Shown: piece by piece, positions 1 through 5,104 of the stretch
Layout: every line of letters starts with the position of its first letter
How positions within the stretch are numbered: the first letter of the stretch is position 1
NCBI GenBank assembly: GCA_003168235.1
Contig: PMSZ01000276.1
Span: 1-5,262, forward strand
Direction of reading: 5' to 3'
Source: Acidobacteriaceae bacterium
GTDB taxonomy: Bacteria; Acidobacteriota; Terriglobia; Terriglobales; Acidobacteriaceae
Length of the DNA: 5,262 nt
Position numbers and translations under genes: made by a program
Notes under the pieces: model-generated
Database searches by the model: none
What the model saw: only the letters and a program-made list of their open reading frames with translations
Told to the model about the DNA's origin: nothing

Positions 1-867
1 CGCGACGTCCGGATTTCTTTTGCGGCGCCCGTGACGAGTGCGCGTGAAGTGAATGGACAGGAACAGCCGGTCGGGCAGGCGACGGTATCGAGCGGAGGGT
101 TGATAACGTCGTTCAGCGCGTATCAGCCCCGCACGTTCGCTGTGCGACTGGCTGCTTCGGCGACCAAACTTGCAAGAGTGAGGTCGGTTCCCGTTACGCT
201 GCACTACGATCTCGCGACGGCCAGCAACGAAGGCGCTCGCTCCGAAGGAGGGTTTGACGGGAAGGGTGATACACTCCCGGCGGAGACGCTGCCGGCAGAG
301 ATTGTGTTCGATGATGTGCAGTTCCAACTAGCTCCGGCAAAGACGGGAACGCCGAATGCGGTCGTCGCGAAAGGGCAGACGATTGAGCTGCCGTCGGGAC
401 GCTACAATCGCGTGTATCTGCTCGCGGCGTCATCCGATGGCGATCAGAAGGGGACGTTCGAAGTGGGCGGCAAGAAAACGGAACTCGAAATTGAAAACTG
501 GGGCGGATTCATCGGCCAGTGGTATAACCGCCAGTGGAGTTCAAAAGATACTTCGCACGACGATTATGGCGACATGACAGGTCTCAGTCCCGCTTACATC
601 AAGCGTGCGGATGTGGTGTGGTACTGCAGTCATCACCATAATGCCGCGGGCGAAAATGTTCCTTATTCCTACTCGTACCTGTTCGGCTACGTGATCGATC
701 TGCCGGCTGGAGCGAAGAGTGTCAAACTGCCAGACAACGCCCAGGTCCGCGTTTTGGCGATCTCGGTGGCAGATGAAAATCCGGAGGCATGGGCGGCGCA
801 ACCTTTATATGATGTGCTTCCGTCGCCGACTGCCGCAGGCCGTTCGATGCAAGCGCCGCATCGGTAA
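1..867 (+). CDS. Alpha-mannosidase, glycoside hydrolase family 38 type, C-terminal part (5' truncated)
   Basis: The frame is open from the first base (RDVRISFAAPVTSAREVNG...) to TAA at 865-867, giving 288 residues, so the true start is upstream of the window. What is visible resembles the C-terminal beta-sandwich region of bacterial GH38 alpha-mannosidases: a SAYQPRTFAVRL strand, the VPVTLHYDLATAS and GKGDTLPAETLP stretches, a GQTIELPSGRYNRVYLLAAS segment, a GFIGQWYNRQW motif, and a final SYLFGYVIDLPAGAKSVKLPDN strand ending near VRVLAISVADE. The catalytic domain is not in the window, so activity cannot be judged. The family hydrolyses terminal alpha-mannosyl residues; whether this copy is secreted cannot be seen. 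The last 17 or so residues (VLPSPTAAGRSMQAPHR) look like a non-conserved tail. It is separated from ilvC by 256 bases and a promoter, so it is probably unrelated to the amino acid operon. The family call rests on remembered motif patterns, not a search. Confidence 0.8.
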   Translation, partial: RDVRISFAAPVTSAREVNGQEQPVGQATVSSGGLITSFSAYQPRTFAVRLAASATKLARVRSVPVTLHYDLATASNEGARSEGGFDGKGDTLPAETLPAEIVFDDVQFQLAPAKTGTPNAVVAKGQTIELPSGRYNRVYLLAASSDGDQKGTFEVGGKKTELEIENWGGFIGQWYNRQWSSKDTSHDDYGDMTGLSPAYIKRADVVWYCSHHHNAAGENVPYSYSYLFGYVIDLPAGAKSVKLPDNAQVRVLAISVADENPEAWAAQPLYDVLPSPTAAGRSMQAPHR

Positions 868-934
868 GGATGGCTGGGGACCCTACGCTGGATTCCCAGC
901 GACACTTCCAGTTCCTCAGACGAAACCATCCTTA
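865..934 (+). terminator. Nested stem-loop over the mannosidase stop codon, possible terminator
   Basis: A perfect 9-bp outer stem pairs TAAGGATGG (865-873, including the stop codon) with CCATCCTTA (926-934). Directly inside it, 874-880 pairs with 893-899 (7 bp, one G-U). The position immediately at the end of the gene fits a 3'-end structure. There is no run of T after the stem (the sequence continues TATAAACC), so it is not a canonical intrinsic terminator. It could instead protect the mRNA 3' end. Confidence 0.35.
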
Positions 935-969
935 TAAACCATTGAATCTACGAATACTGGCCATAATGC

Positions 970-1003
970 TACCCAGTTTGTATGGTGGTAAAACCGCCGG
1001 GTA
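970..1003 (+). other. Small GC-rich stem-loop in the mannosidase-ilvC gap
   Basis: GGTGGT (984-989) pairs with ACCGCC (993-998) around an AAA loop, with one G-U pair. Outside it, TACCC (970-974) pairs with GGGTA (999-1003), leaving a 9-base bulge on the left. It lies upstream of the ilvC promoter, so it would belong to read-through mRNA from the mannosidase side. No T-run follows. Its function is unknown and it may be chance. Confidence 0.22.
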
Positions 1004-1026
1004 ACGATCCTCCCGTGGAAATTGGG

Positions 1027-1055
1027 TTGACAGAGGTTGGGCATGCGGTTAGCAT
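1027..1055 (+). promoter_or_regulatory. Sigma-70-type promoter for the ilvCBN operon
   Basis: A perfect -35 hexamer TTGACA (1027-1032) is followed by exactly 17 bases and then TAGCAT (1050-1055), which matches 4 of 6 of the -10 consensus including the key first T, second A and last T. The predicted transcription start is near 1061-1063, giving a leader of about 60 bases before the ilvC ATG. This is the best promoter-like sequence in the window and is placed correctly for the operon. Confidence 0.65.
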
Positions 1056-1061
1056 TCTAGC

Positions 1062-1077
1062 AACCGACCGGTCGGTT
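1062..1077. promoter_or_regulatory. Perfect 16-bp palindrome at the ilvC transcription start, likely repressor operator
   Basis: AACCGACCGGTCGGTT is a perfect inverted repeat with no spacer, centred between 1069 and 1070. It begins about 7 bases after the -10 hexamer, so it covers the predicted start site, where a bound dimer would block transcription. Its ACCGACCGGTCGGT core resembles operators recognised by many TetR-family repressors; that resemblance is general knowledge, and the identity of any regulator is inference. No regulator gene is in the window. As RNA it would be a poor hairpin because it has no loop, which favours a DNA-binding role. Confidence 0.55.
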
Positions 1078-1110
1078 TGTCGGCCTGGGGCGAGGTCAGC
1101 CAATTGAAGT

Positions 1111-1116
1111 AAGGAG
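1111..1116 (+). promoter_or_regulatory. Ribosome binding site of ilvC
   Basis: AAGGAG lies 7 bases before the ATG at 1124. It is a strong Shine-Dalgarno match and fixes the ilvC start. Confidence 0.8.
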
Positions 1117-1123
1117 CTTTCCA

Positions 1124-2191
1124 ATGGCTAAGGTCTTTTATCAGAATGATGCCAATCCCTCGGCATTGAAGGGCAAGACGATTGCCGTTTTCGGCTACGG
1201 TTCCCAGGGACATGCGCAGGCGCAGAACCTTCGCGACAGCGGATGCGACGTAATTATCGGGCTCGAAGCCGACCGGGGCTCGGCCACCCAGGCGCTAGCG
1301 GATGGAATGACAGTAGTCGCTCCGGCGGATGCGGCGAAGCGCGCCGACTGGATCCAGATTCTCACCCCGGATGAGACCCAGGCCGACTTCTACGAGTCAT
1401 CGATACGGCCGCATCTGCATAAAGGGAAGATTCTAAGCTTCTCGCACGGGTTCGCAATCCATTTCAAGACCATTCAGCCGCCTGAAGATGTGGATGTGGT
1501 CATGATTGCGCCGAAAAGTCCCGGCCATCTGCTGCGTCGGGTCTATGCGCAGGGCGGGGGAGTGCCGTCGTTGCTGGCGATCCATCAGGACGCGAGCGGA
1601 CGGGCGCACGAATACGCGCTCAGCTATGCGCACGGTATCGGGTCGACGCGGGCGGGAGTATTGCAGACCACATTCAGAGAAGAGACTGAGAGCGACCTGT
1701 TCGGAGAACAAGCTGTGCTTTGCGGCGGATTGACTTCGCTGATGCAAAAAGGCTTCGAGACCCTGGTCGAGGCTGGTTACGCTCCAGAGATTGCGTATTT
1801 CGAGTGTGTGCACGAGATGAAACTGATCGTCGATCTGATCTACGAAGGCGGGTTGAGCCGAATGCGCTATTCGATTTCGAACACGGCGGAGTACGGCGAT
1901 CTGACCCGTGGTGAAATGGTGGTTGGAGACACTACGCGCAAGGCGATGAAAGAAGTGCTGGGGCGAATCCAGGATGGAACATTCGCGAAAGAGTGGATCG
2001 AGGAGAACAAAAAGGGTGGCAAGAACTTTGCCAAGCTGCGCGAAGCGGCGAAGCGGCATCCAGTGGAAAAGGTTGGCGAGCAGTTACGCGCGATGATGTC
2101 GTGGCTGCCCACCGAAAAGCGCTCGTCCGATGCCGATAAGAAGAAGGCCGAGGCTGCCAAACCTGCGGAACTGAAAGCTGTCCATGCGTAG
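1124..2191 (+). CDS. ilvC: Ketol-acid reductoisomerase (class I, short form)
   Basis: A 355-residue enzyme that isomerises and reduces 2-acetolactate or 2-aceto-2-hydroxybutyrate to the dihydroxy acids, using Mg2+ and NAD(P)H, in cytosolic valine/leucine/isoleucine synthesis. The N-terminal Rossmann domain carries GYGSQG at residues 24-29. The catalytic histidine is H108 in SFSHGF, and APKSPGH spans 129-135. The C-terminal all-helical domain has metal ligands D191 and E195 (DLFGEQ), E227 and E231 (YFECVHE) and substrate-binding S252 (SISNTAEYGD), so every expected active-site residue is present. The core ends near residue 330, the usual class I length. About 25 further residues form a Lys/Ala/Glu-rich, probably disordered tail. 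The loop after the second beta strand (GLEADRGS, 46-53) has two acidic residues as well as R51 and S53, so cofactor preference is uncertain. It is the first gene of the operon, and its stop overlaps the ilvB start. Confidence 0.96.
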   Translation: MAKVFYQNDANPSALKGKTIAVFGYGSQGHAQAQNLRDSGCDVIIGLEADRGSATQALADGMTVVAPADAAKRADWIQILTPDETQADFYESSIRPHLHKGKILSFSHGFAIHFKTIQPPEDVDVVMIAPKSPGHLLRRVYAQGGGVPSLLAIHQDASGRAHEYALSYAHGIGSTRAGVLQTTFREETESDLFGEQAVLCGGLTSLMQKGFETLVEAGYAPEIAYFECVHEMKLIVDLIYEGGLSRMRYSISNTAEYGDLTRGEMVVGDTTRKAMKEVLGRIQDGTFAKEWIEENKKGGKNFAKLREAAKRHPVEKVGEQLRAMMSWLPTEKRSSDADKKKAEAAKPAELKAVHA

Positions 2192-3884
2192 AGGCGCCCA
2201 AATCGTTCTTGACTGCCTGCGCGCGGAGGGCGTTGATTTGGCCTTCGGCTATCCCGGCGGCGCAATCATGCCGTTGTATGACGCGCTCGAAGGAAGCGGA
2301 ATCCGCCATGTGTTGACGCGGCACGAACAAGGCGCGGTCTTCGCGGCCGAGGGCTATGCGCGAGCGACCGGAAAAGTAGGAGTCGCGATCGCGACCAGCG
2401 GTCCAGGAGCGACCAACTTGGTGACTGGCATCGCTGACGCGAAGATGGATTCCGTGCCACTGGTTTGCATTACGGGCCAGGTTCGGTCCCCGCTGATCGG
2501 CACCGACGCGTTCCAGGAGACGGACGTATTCGGCATGACGCTTTCACTGACCAAGTGGAACCGGTTGGTGCGTTCGACGGAAGAAATACCGCGCGTGATA
2601 GCGGAAGCGTTCCACTGGGCGCGCAGCGGTCGTCCAGGCCCGGTGATGATCGATATCCCGGTTGACATGATGAAGGCGAGCGTGGAATTCACAGGTTCCG
2701 TGCACTTCACACCGCGCGCGCCGGCATGTGGCTCCGGACGCGTGGGGTCGGAGTCCACTTTCGCCACGACGCTGATCGCACTGCTGCAGCAGGCGAAGAA
2801 ACCAGTGGCGCTAGTGGGCGCAGGCGCGAAGCTTTCCGGCGCAGTGGAAGATCTGCAACAAACGCTCGATCTGCTGAACATTCCCGCGTTTGCGACCGTG
2901 CATGGACTAGGAGCGGTGCGGCAGGACTCTCCGTACTACCTTGGCATGGTTGGTATGCATGGCACACGCGCGGCGAACATGGCGCTTGACGAGACCGACC
3001 TGCTGCTGGTTTTCGGCGCGCGCCTGGACGATCGCGTCACCGGTGAACCAACTCGCTTCGCGCCGCACGCGAAGATTGTTCACTTTGAGATTGATCCGAT
3101 GCAGTTGGATCGCGCGCGTGCCTGCGAGTTACCAGTGATCGGCAATCTTGCCGAAACCATTCCGGCGTTTTTCCAGGAGTCGCAGCGCGCGCATCTCCCG
3201 GACTTCAGCGCTTGGCGCGCGGTAGCCAGCGGAGCGGAGCGTGCCGAACCGCGTAAGGCTGGCTTAGCCCATCCGACGAAAAGCTTTCTCGAACAACTGT
3301 TCGCGCGGATGCCGGAGAACGGCACTGTTCTGGCCGATGTAGGGCAGCACCAGATGTGGGCAGCGCAGTGCTTTCGCGCCTCTTCGCCGCGGGGATTCAT
3401 AACTTCCGGCGGACTCGGCGCGATGGGCTTCGCTTTACCGGCTGCAGTTGGCGTGCAACTGGGCAGGCCCAACACCACCGTTCTCTGCGTGTCGGGCGAC
3501 GGCGGCTTTCAGATGAACATTCAGGAGCTGGCGACAGTGCACCGACTGGAACTGCCGATCAAGATGGTCATCATCGACAACAAATTTCTCGGTATGGTAC
3601 GGCAATGGCAGGAGCTTTTCTTTGCCCGCAATTACGCGGAGACGGATTTGAGCGACAACCCGGATTTCGTGGAGATTGCCAAAGCGTACAAAATTTCCGC
3701 CTCACTGTTGAAGGAAGAGGAGTTCTTAGACCCGGCTGCGAGCGCCAACGTGGCTCGTAGGCTCGACCGCTTTTTGCGGTCGAACCAGCCGGAGTTGCTC
3801 GTGTTTGAATGCCATCCCGAGGCAAACGTGTATCCAATGGTGCCGTCGGGAGCGTCGTTGTCAGAGATGGTATTTGAAGAGTAA
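2184..3884 (+). CDS. ilvB: Acetolactate synthase (acetohydroxyacid synthase) large catalytic subunit
   Basis: A 566-residue, full-length thiamine-diphosphate enzyme that condenses two pyruvates, or pyruvate with 2-ketobutyrate, in the first common step of branched-chain amino acid synthesis. The N-terminal pyrimidine-binding domain has FGYPGGAIMP (21-30) and catalytic E48 in RHEQGAVFAAEGYARATG. SGPGATN (72-78) and IGTDAFQE (105-112) follow. The middle FAD-binding domain has MVGMHGT (255-261) and GARLDDRVTG (278-287). The C-terminal domain has the ThDP/metal motif starting GDGGFQMN (438-445), with D439 and N466 as expected metal ligands, then GMVRQWQ (470-476) and the typical end NVYPMVPSGASL (548-559). 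W475 corresponds to the plant Trp574 position linked to 2-ketobutyrate preference and herbicide binding. R101 stands where plants have Pro197. The ATG overlaps the ilvC stop region by 8 bases and has only a weak Shine-Dalgarno, so translation is probably coupled to ilvC. Confidence 0.96.
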   Translation: MRRGAQIVLDCLRAEGVDLAFGYPGGAIMPLYDALEGSGIRHVLTRHEQGAVFAAEGYARATGKVGVAIATSGPGATNLVTGIADAKMDSVPLVCITGQVRSPLIGTDAFQETDVFGMTLSLTKWNRLVRSTEEIPRVIAEAFHWARSGRPGPVMIDIPVDMMKASVEFTGSVHFTPRAPACGSGRVGSESTFATTLIALLQQAKKPVALVGAGAKLSGAVEDLQQTLDLLNIPAFATVHGLGAVRQDSPYYLGMVGMHGTRAANMALDETDLLLVFGARLDDRVTGEPTRFAPHAKIVHFEIDPMQLDRARACELPVIGNLAETIPAFFQESQRAHLPDFSAWRAVASGAERAEPRKAGLAHPTKSFLEQLFARMPENGTVLADVGQHQMWAAQCFRASSPRGFITSGGLGAMGFALPAAVGVQLGRPNTTVLCVSGDGGFQMNIQELATVHRLELPIKMVIIDNKFLGMVRQWQELFFARNYAETDLSDNPDFVEIAKAYKISASLLKEEEFLDPAASANVARRLDRFLRSNQPELLVFECHPEANVYPMVPSGASLSEMVFEE

Positions 3885-3922
3885 GACATGCTTGTTCGCT
3901 TTTGGGTGGCGAGTGTTTCAGC

Positions 3923-3962
3923 GCTGCGACGAATAGAACGTTGCAGCTCGGTTTGACCGCTG
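3923..3962 (+). promoter_or_regulatory. Two mutually exclusive hairpins in the ilvB-ilvN gap
   Basis: The first hairpin pairs GCTGCGACG (3923-3931) with CGTTGCAGC (3939-3947): 9 bp with one G-U and a 7-base loop. The second pairs CAG (3944-3946) with CTG (3960-3962) and CGGT (3949-3952) with ACCG (3956-3959), with a 2-base bulge. The two share 3944-3947, so they cannot both form. No T-run follows either. The ilvN ribosome binding site at 3969-3973 is outside both. A possible 22-codon reading frame (3888-3956) enters this region. A role in tuning small-subunit expression is an inference; RNA processing or stability is equally possible. Confidence 0.35.
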
Positions 3963-3968
3963 AGTGAT

Positions 3969-3973
3969 GAGGA
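3969..3973 (+). promoter_or_regulatory. Ribosome binding site of the small subunit gene
   Basis: GAGGA ends 4 bases before the ATG at 3978. The reading frame cannot extend far upstream because TGA at 3954-3956 is in frame, so this site and ATG decide the start. Confidence 0.65.
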
Positions 3974-3977
3974 CATT

Positions 3978-4295
3978 ATGCATATCTTTCATATTCGCTA
4001 TCGCAACACGCAGGGAACCCTGATGCGGATTCTGAGCGCGGTTTCGCGGCGCGGAATCGATCTGCCTTACGTGCAGGCGGAACCCACCGAGCACATCCAC
4101 AAGGTAACGCTGCTGATGGATGCGAACGCGAAGCAAGTCGGCCAGCTCTGCCGCGAATGGCGGGGCGTCGTGGATGTGGTCGACGTTCGTCCCGGAGCGC
4201 CGATCAAGGAACTCTGGGACCACGCGCACCTTGACTTGCCGCATCCGCCGGATTCGGTGGGGGCAGCGGAGAACGCTAGGTCGGCGACGGCATAG
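3978..4295 (+). CDS. ilvN: Acetolactate synthase small (regulatory) subunit, single ACT domain
   Basis: A 105-residue protein. Residues 2-72 read as one ACT domain: a first strand HIFHIRYRN, the turn NTQGTLMRI (10-18) corresponding to the usual N-x-P-G-x-L-x-R-I pattern with Q in place of P, RRGIDLPYVQAEP (24-36), a strand HKVTLLMDA (41-49), a helix AKQVGQLCREW (51-61) and a last strand VVDVVDVR (64-71). Such subunits bind the catalytic subunit, raise its activity and often carry valine feedback. Proteins of the IlvH type are about 160 residues with a further C-terminal domain. This one stops after a 30-residue Pro/Ala-rich tail, so it is closer to the short E. coli IlvM/IlvN type. It is not obviously truncated, because stop and tail follow a complete domain. 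It lies 93 bases after ilvB, a wide gap for subunit partners. ilvM would be an equally fair symbol. Confidence 0.82.
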   Translation: MHIFHIRYRNTQGTLMRILSAVSRRGIDLPYVQAEPTEHIHKVTLLMDANAKQVGQLCREWRGVVDVVDVRPGAPIKELWDHAHLDLPHPPDSVGAAENARSATA

Positions 4296-4334
4296 GAAGA
4301 GTTCTCCGTTCAAAGTGTCGCCGAATTGACCTAG
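4265..4334 (+). other. Interleaved inverted repeats over the ilvN stop codon (possible pseudoknot or 3'-end structure)
   Basis: Stem 1 pairs 4265-4274 with 4301-4310 (core CGGAGAAC with GTTCTCCG, 10 bp with one G-U). Stem 2 pairs 4281-4289 with 4316-4324 (core TCGGCGAC with GTCGCCGA, 9 bp with one G-U). After a 5-base bulge, CTAGG (4276-4280) pairs with CCTAG (4330-4334). The arms alternate 1-2-1-2, the topology of an H-type pseudoknot; otherwise they are two competing hairpins. The 5' arms lie in the end of ilvN, the 3' arms in the space before the convergent gene. No T-run follows. It probably marks the operon 3' end; any further role is unknown. Confidence 0.45.
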
Positions 4335-4337
4335 GGC

Positions 4338-4496
4338 CTAACGGCGGCGTAGCCCTTGGCGATAAAGCCAGCCGACAACGTAGGCAAAGGAAGTCAGCAC
4401 CAGCACTATTAACGCGAAGCGGATTACAGGAGCTGAAGCAGCGAGCTTCTTAGGGAAGACAAAAATGAGCTCCACAAATGGGAGGAAGCATAGCAC
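4338..4496 (-). pseudogene. Frame-shifted C-terminal membrane segment of the convergent membrane gene
   Basis: In this frame the minus strand encodes a segment ending VIRFALIVLVLTSFAYVVGWLYRQGLRRR and TAG. That is a clean hydrophobic helix of about 20 residues followed by a basic tail, exactly what a real membrane protein C-terminus looks like. It sits one frame away from the adjoining membrane protein encoded at 4424-4843. A one-base deletion (or two-base insertion) somewhere around 4500-4580 would join them. The joined protein would have four helices with both ends inside, by the positive-inside rule. Alternatively it is a separate protein of 52 residues starting at GTG 4496, but no ribosome binding site precedes that codon. 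The coordinates cover only the part from that GTG. Confidence 0.35.
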
Positions 4497-4843
4497 GCGA
4501 CAAGAAGAGATTTTCCGAACGCCACCTTTTGGCGATGAGGCGGCTCGATTGGCGAGGGAGCCACTTCCTGCCGACTTGGCCAGATTACCTGGGGCAGATA
4601 GATGCACCAGCAATACAGGCAACTGCCGTACCAGAAACCAACTAGCATCACGAAGAACCAGAGCCGCTTTGTCCATTTTCCTGAGGGGTCAACCCGGGCC
4701 CAATACCGCCACATGCCGATCCACAGGAAGAAGGTAGAGATGGATCCGAAAACCCCTAAGAGTCCCCAATAAATATTGCCTATGCGTAATGTGCTTGGCT
4801 CGACAGTACCGAAGAGACAGGGAAAGAGAGCGAGGACAAGCAC
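4424..4843 (-). CDS. Hypothetical small multi-pass membrane protein, reading frame probably damaged
   Basis: I do not recognise a named family. From GTG at 4843 the frame gives 139 residues. Residues 1-13 are the end of a hydrophobic helix, 24-46 (NIYWGLLGVFGSISTFFLWIGMW) a second and 61-83 (LWFFVMLVGFWYGSCLYCWCIYL) a third. The loop between the last two (RYWARVDPSGKWTKR) is basic, so it should be cytoplasmic. The frame stays open upstream to a stop at 4916-4918 and reads ERWIGTRQAARLFSISSVL, which would complete the first helix with a basic N-terminus, but it offers no ATG, GTG or TTG there. An ATG at 4889 lies in another frame. The residues after about 95 lose membrane-protein character, while a convincing last helix appears in a different frame at 4338 onward. 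Either the gene is decayed or there are indels in the assembly. It converges on ilvN and diverges from ilvD, with no evident functional link. Confidence 0.45.
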   Translation of the reverse strand: MLVLALFPCLFGTVEPSTLRIGNIYWGLLGVFGSISTFFLWIGMWRYWARVDPSGKWTKRLWFFVMLVGFWYGSCLYCWCIYLPQVIWPSRQEVAPSPIEPPHRQKVAFGKSLLVACYASSHLWSSFLSSLRSSLLQLL

Positions 4844-5019
4844 CGACGAAATTGAGAATAGTCGCGCCGCTTGGCGAGTACCAATCCATCGTTCGTCAAA
4901 TCTATTTCCACAGTTCTAGCGGTCCAATGCGGTCAAAGCGCATACTGGTTCGGCACCTACAGCGTCGTGAGGATTGTAACAACCGACACTCGAAACACAA
5001 GCGAAACCGTCTACTGTTC

Positions 5020-5025
5020 CATAAT
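5020..5025 (+). promoter_or_regulatory. Candidate -10 element for ilvD
   Basis: CATAAT matches 5 of 6 of the -10 consensus and lies 79 bases before the ilvD ATG, in the only space available for an ilvD promoter. No acceptable -35 hexamer stands 16-18 bases upstream (the place holds ACAAGC), so this is weak. If used, the heptamer repeat would fall in the ilvD 5' leader. Further upstream, 4919-4948 holds two GCGGTC copies 10 bases apart and a short hairpin (4927-4931 with 4939-4943), of unknown meaning. Confidence 0.2.
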
Positions 5026-5045
5026 CACCATTTCGCCATCCTAGA

Positions 5046-5083
5046 AACTGAGAACTGAGAACTGAGAACTGAGAACTGAGAAC
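5046..5083. repeat. Heptamer tandem repeat, five perfect AACTGAG copies
   Basis: Copies start at 5046, 5053, 5060, 5067 and 5074. Perfect 7-base periodicity runs to 5083, and a degenerate sixth copy (AACCGAC) ends at 5087. The array ends 21 bases before the ilvD ATG. The unit is not a multiple of three, so the tract is not coding; read on the minus strand it gives the artefactual peptide pattern VLSSQFS. Similar heptamer arrays occur between genes in Acidobacteriota, from general recollection. Slippage could change copy number and leader length. Confidence 0.9.
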
Positions 5084-5091
5084 CGACAACC

Positions 5092-5096
5092 AGGGA
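5092..5096 (+). promoter_or_regulatory. Weak ribosome binding site of ilvD
   Basis: AGGGA lies 8 bases before the ATG at 5105. It is a partial Shine-Dalgarno match, but no better site or in-frame start codon exists between the upstream stop (TGA 5063-5065) and this ATG. Confidence 0.45.
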
Positions 5097-5104
5097 CTGT
5101 TTTT

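Noticed and set aside
1062..1123. T-box or leader-peptide attenuator before ilvC
   Set aside because: The leader is only about 60 bases, with no T-box sequence, no terminator and no Leu/Val/Ile-rich reading frame.
1433..2059. Open frame of 208 codons on the minus strand
   Set aside because: It lies fully inside ilvC, has no family resemblance, and is the antisense frame of a GC-biased gene.
2354..2881. Open frame of 175 codons on the minus strand, and similar ones at 3080-3478 and 3632-3976
   Set aside because: All are antisense to ilvB with low-complexity composition and no recognisable motifs; ilvB is unambiguous on the other strand.
4333..4356. AGGGC/GCCCT inverted repeat as a terminator for the convergent genes
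   Set aside because: The stem is only 5 bp with a 14-base loop and no T-run; the structure at 4265-4334 is far stronger.
4789..5058. Plus-strand 89-codon frame before ilvD
   Set aside because: It is very rich in Arg and His, runs antisense to the membrane protein and ends in the heptamer repeat, so it looks non-coding.
5046..5083. CRISPR array or transposon end
   Set aside because: The repeats are 7 bases long and contiguous with no spacers; there are no terminal inverted repeats or transposase nearby.
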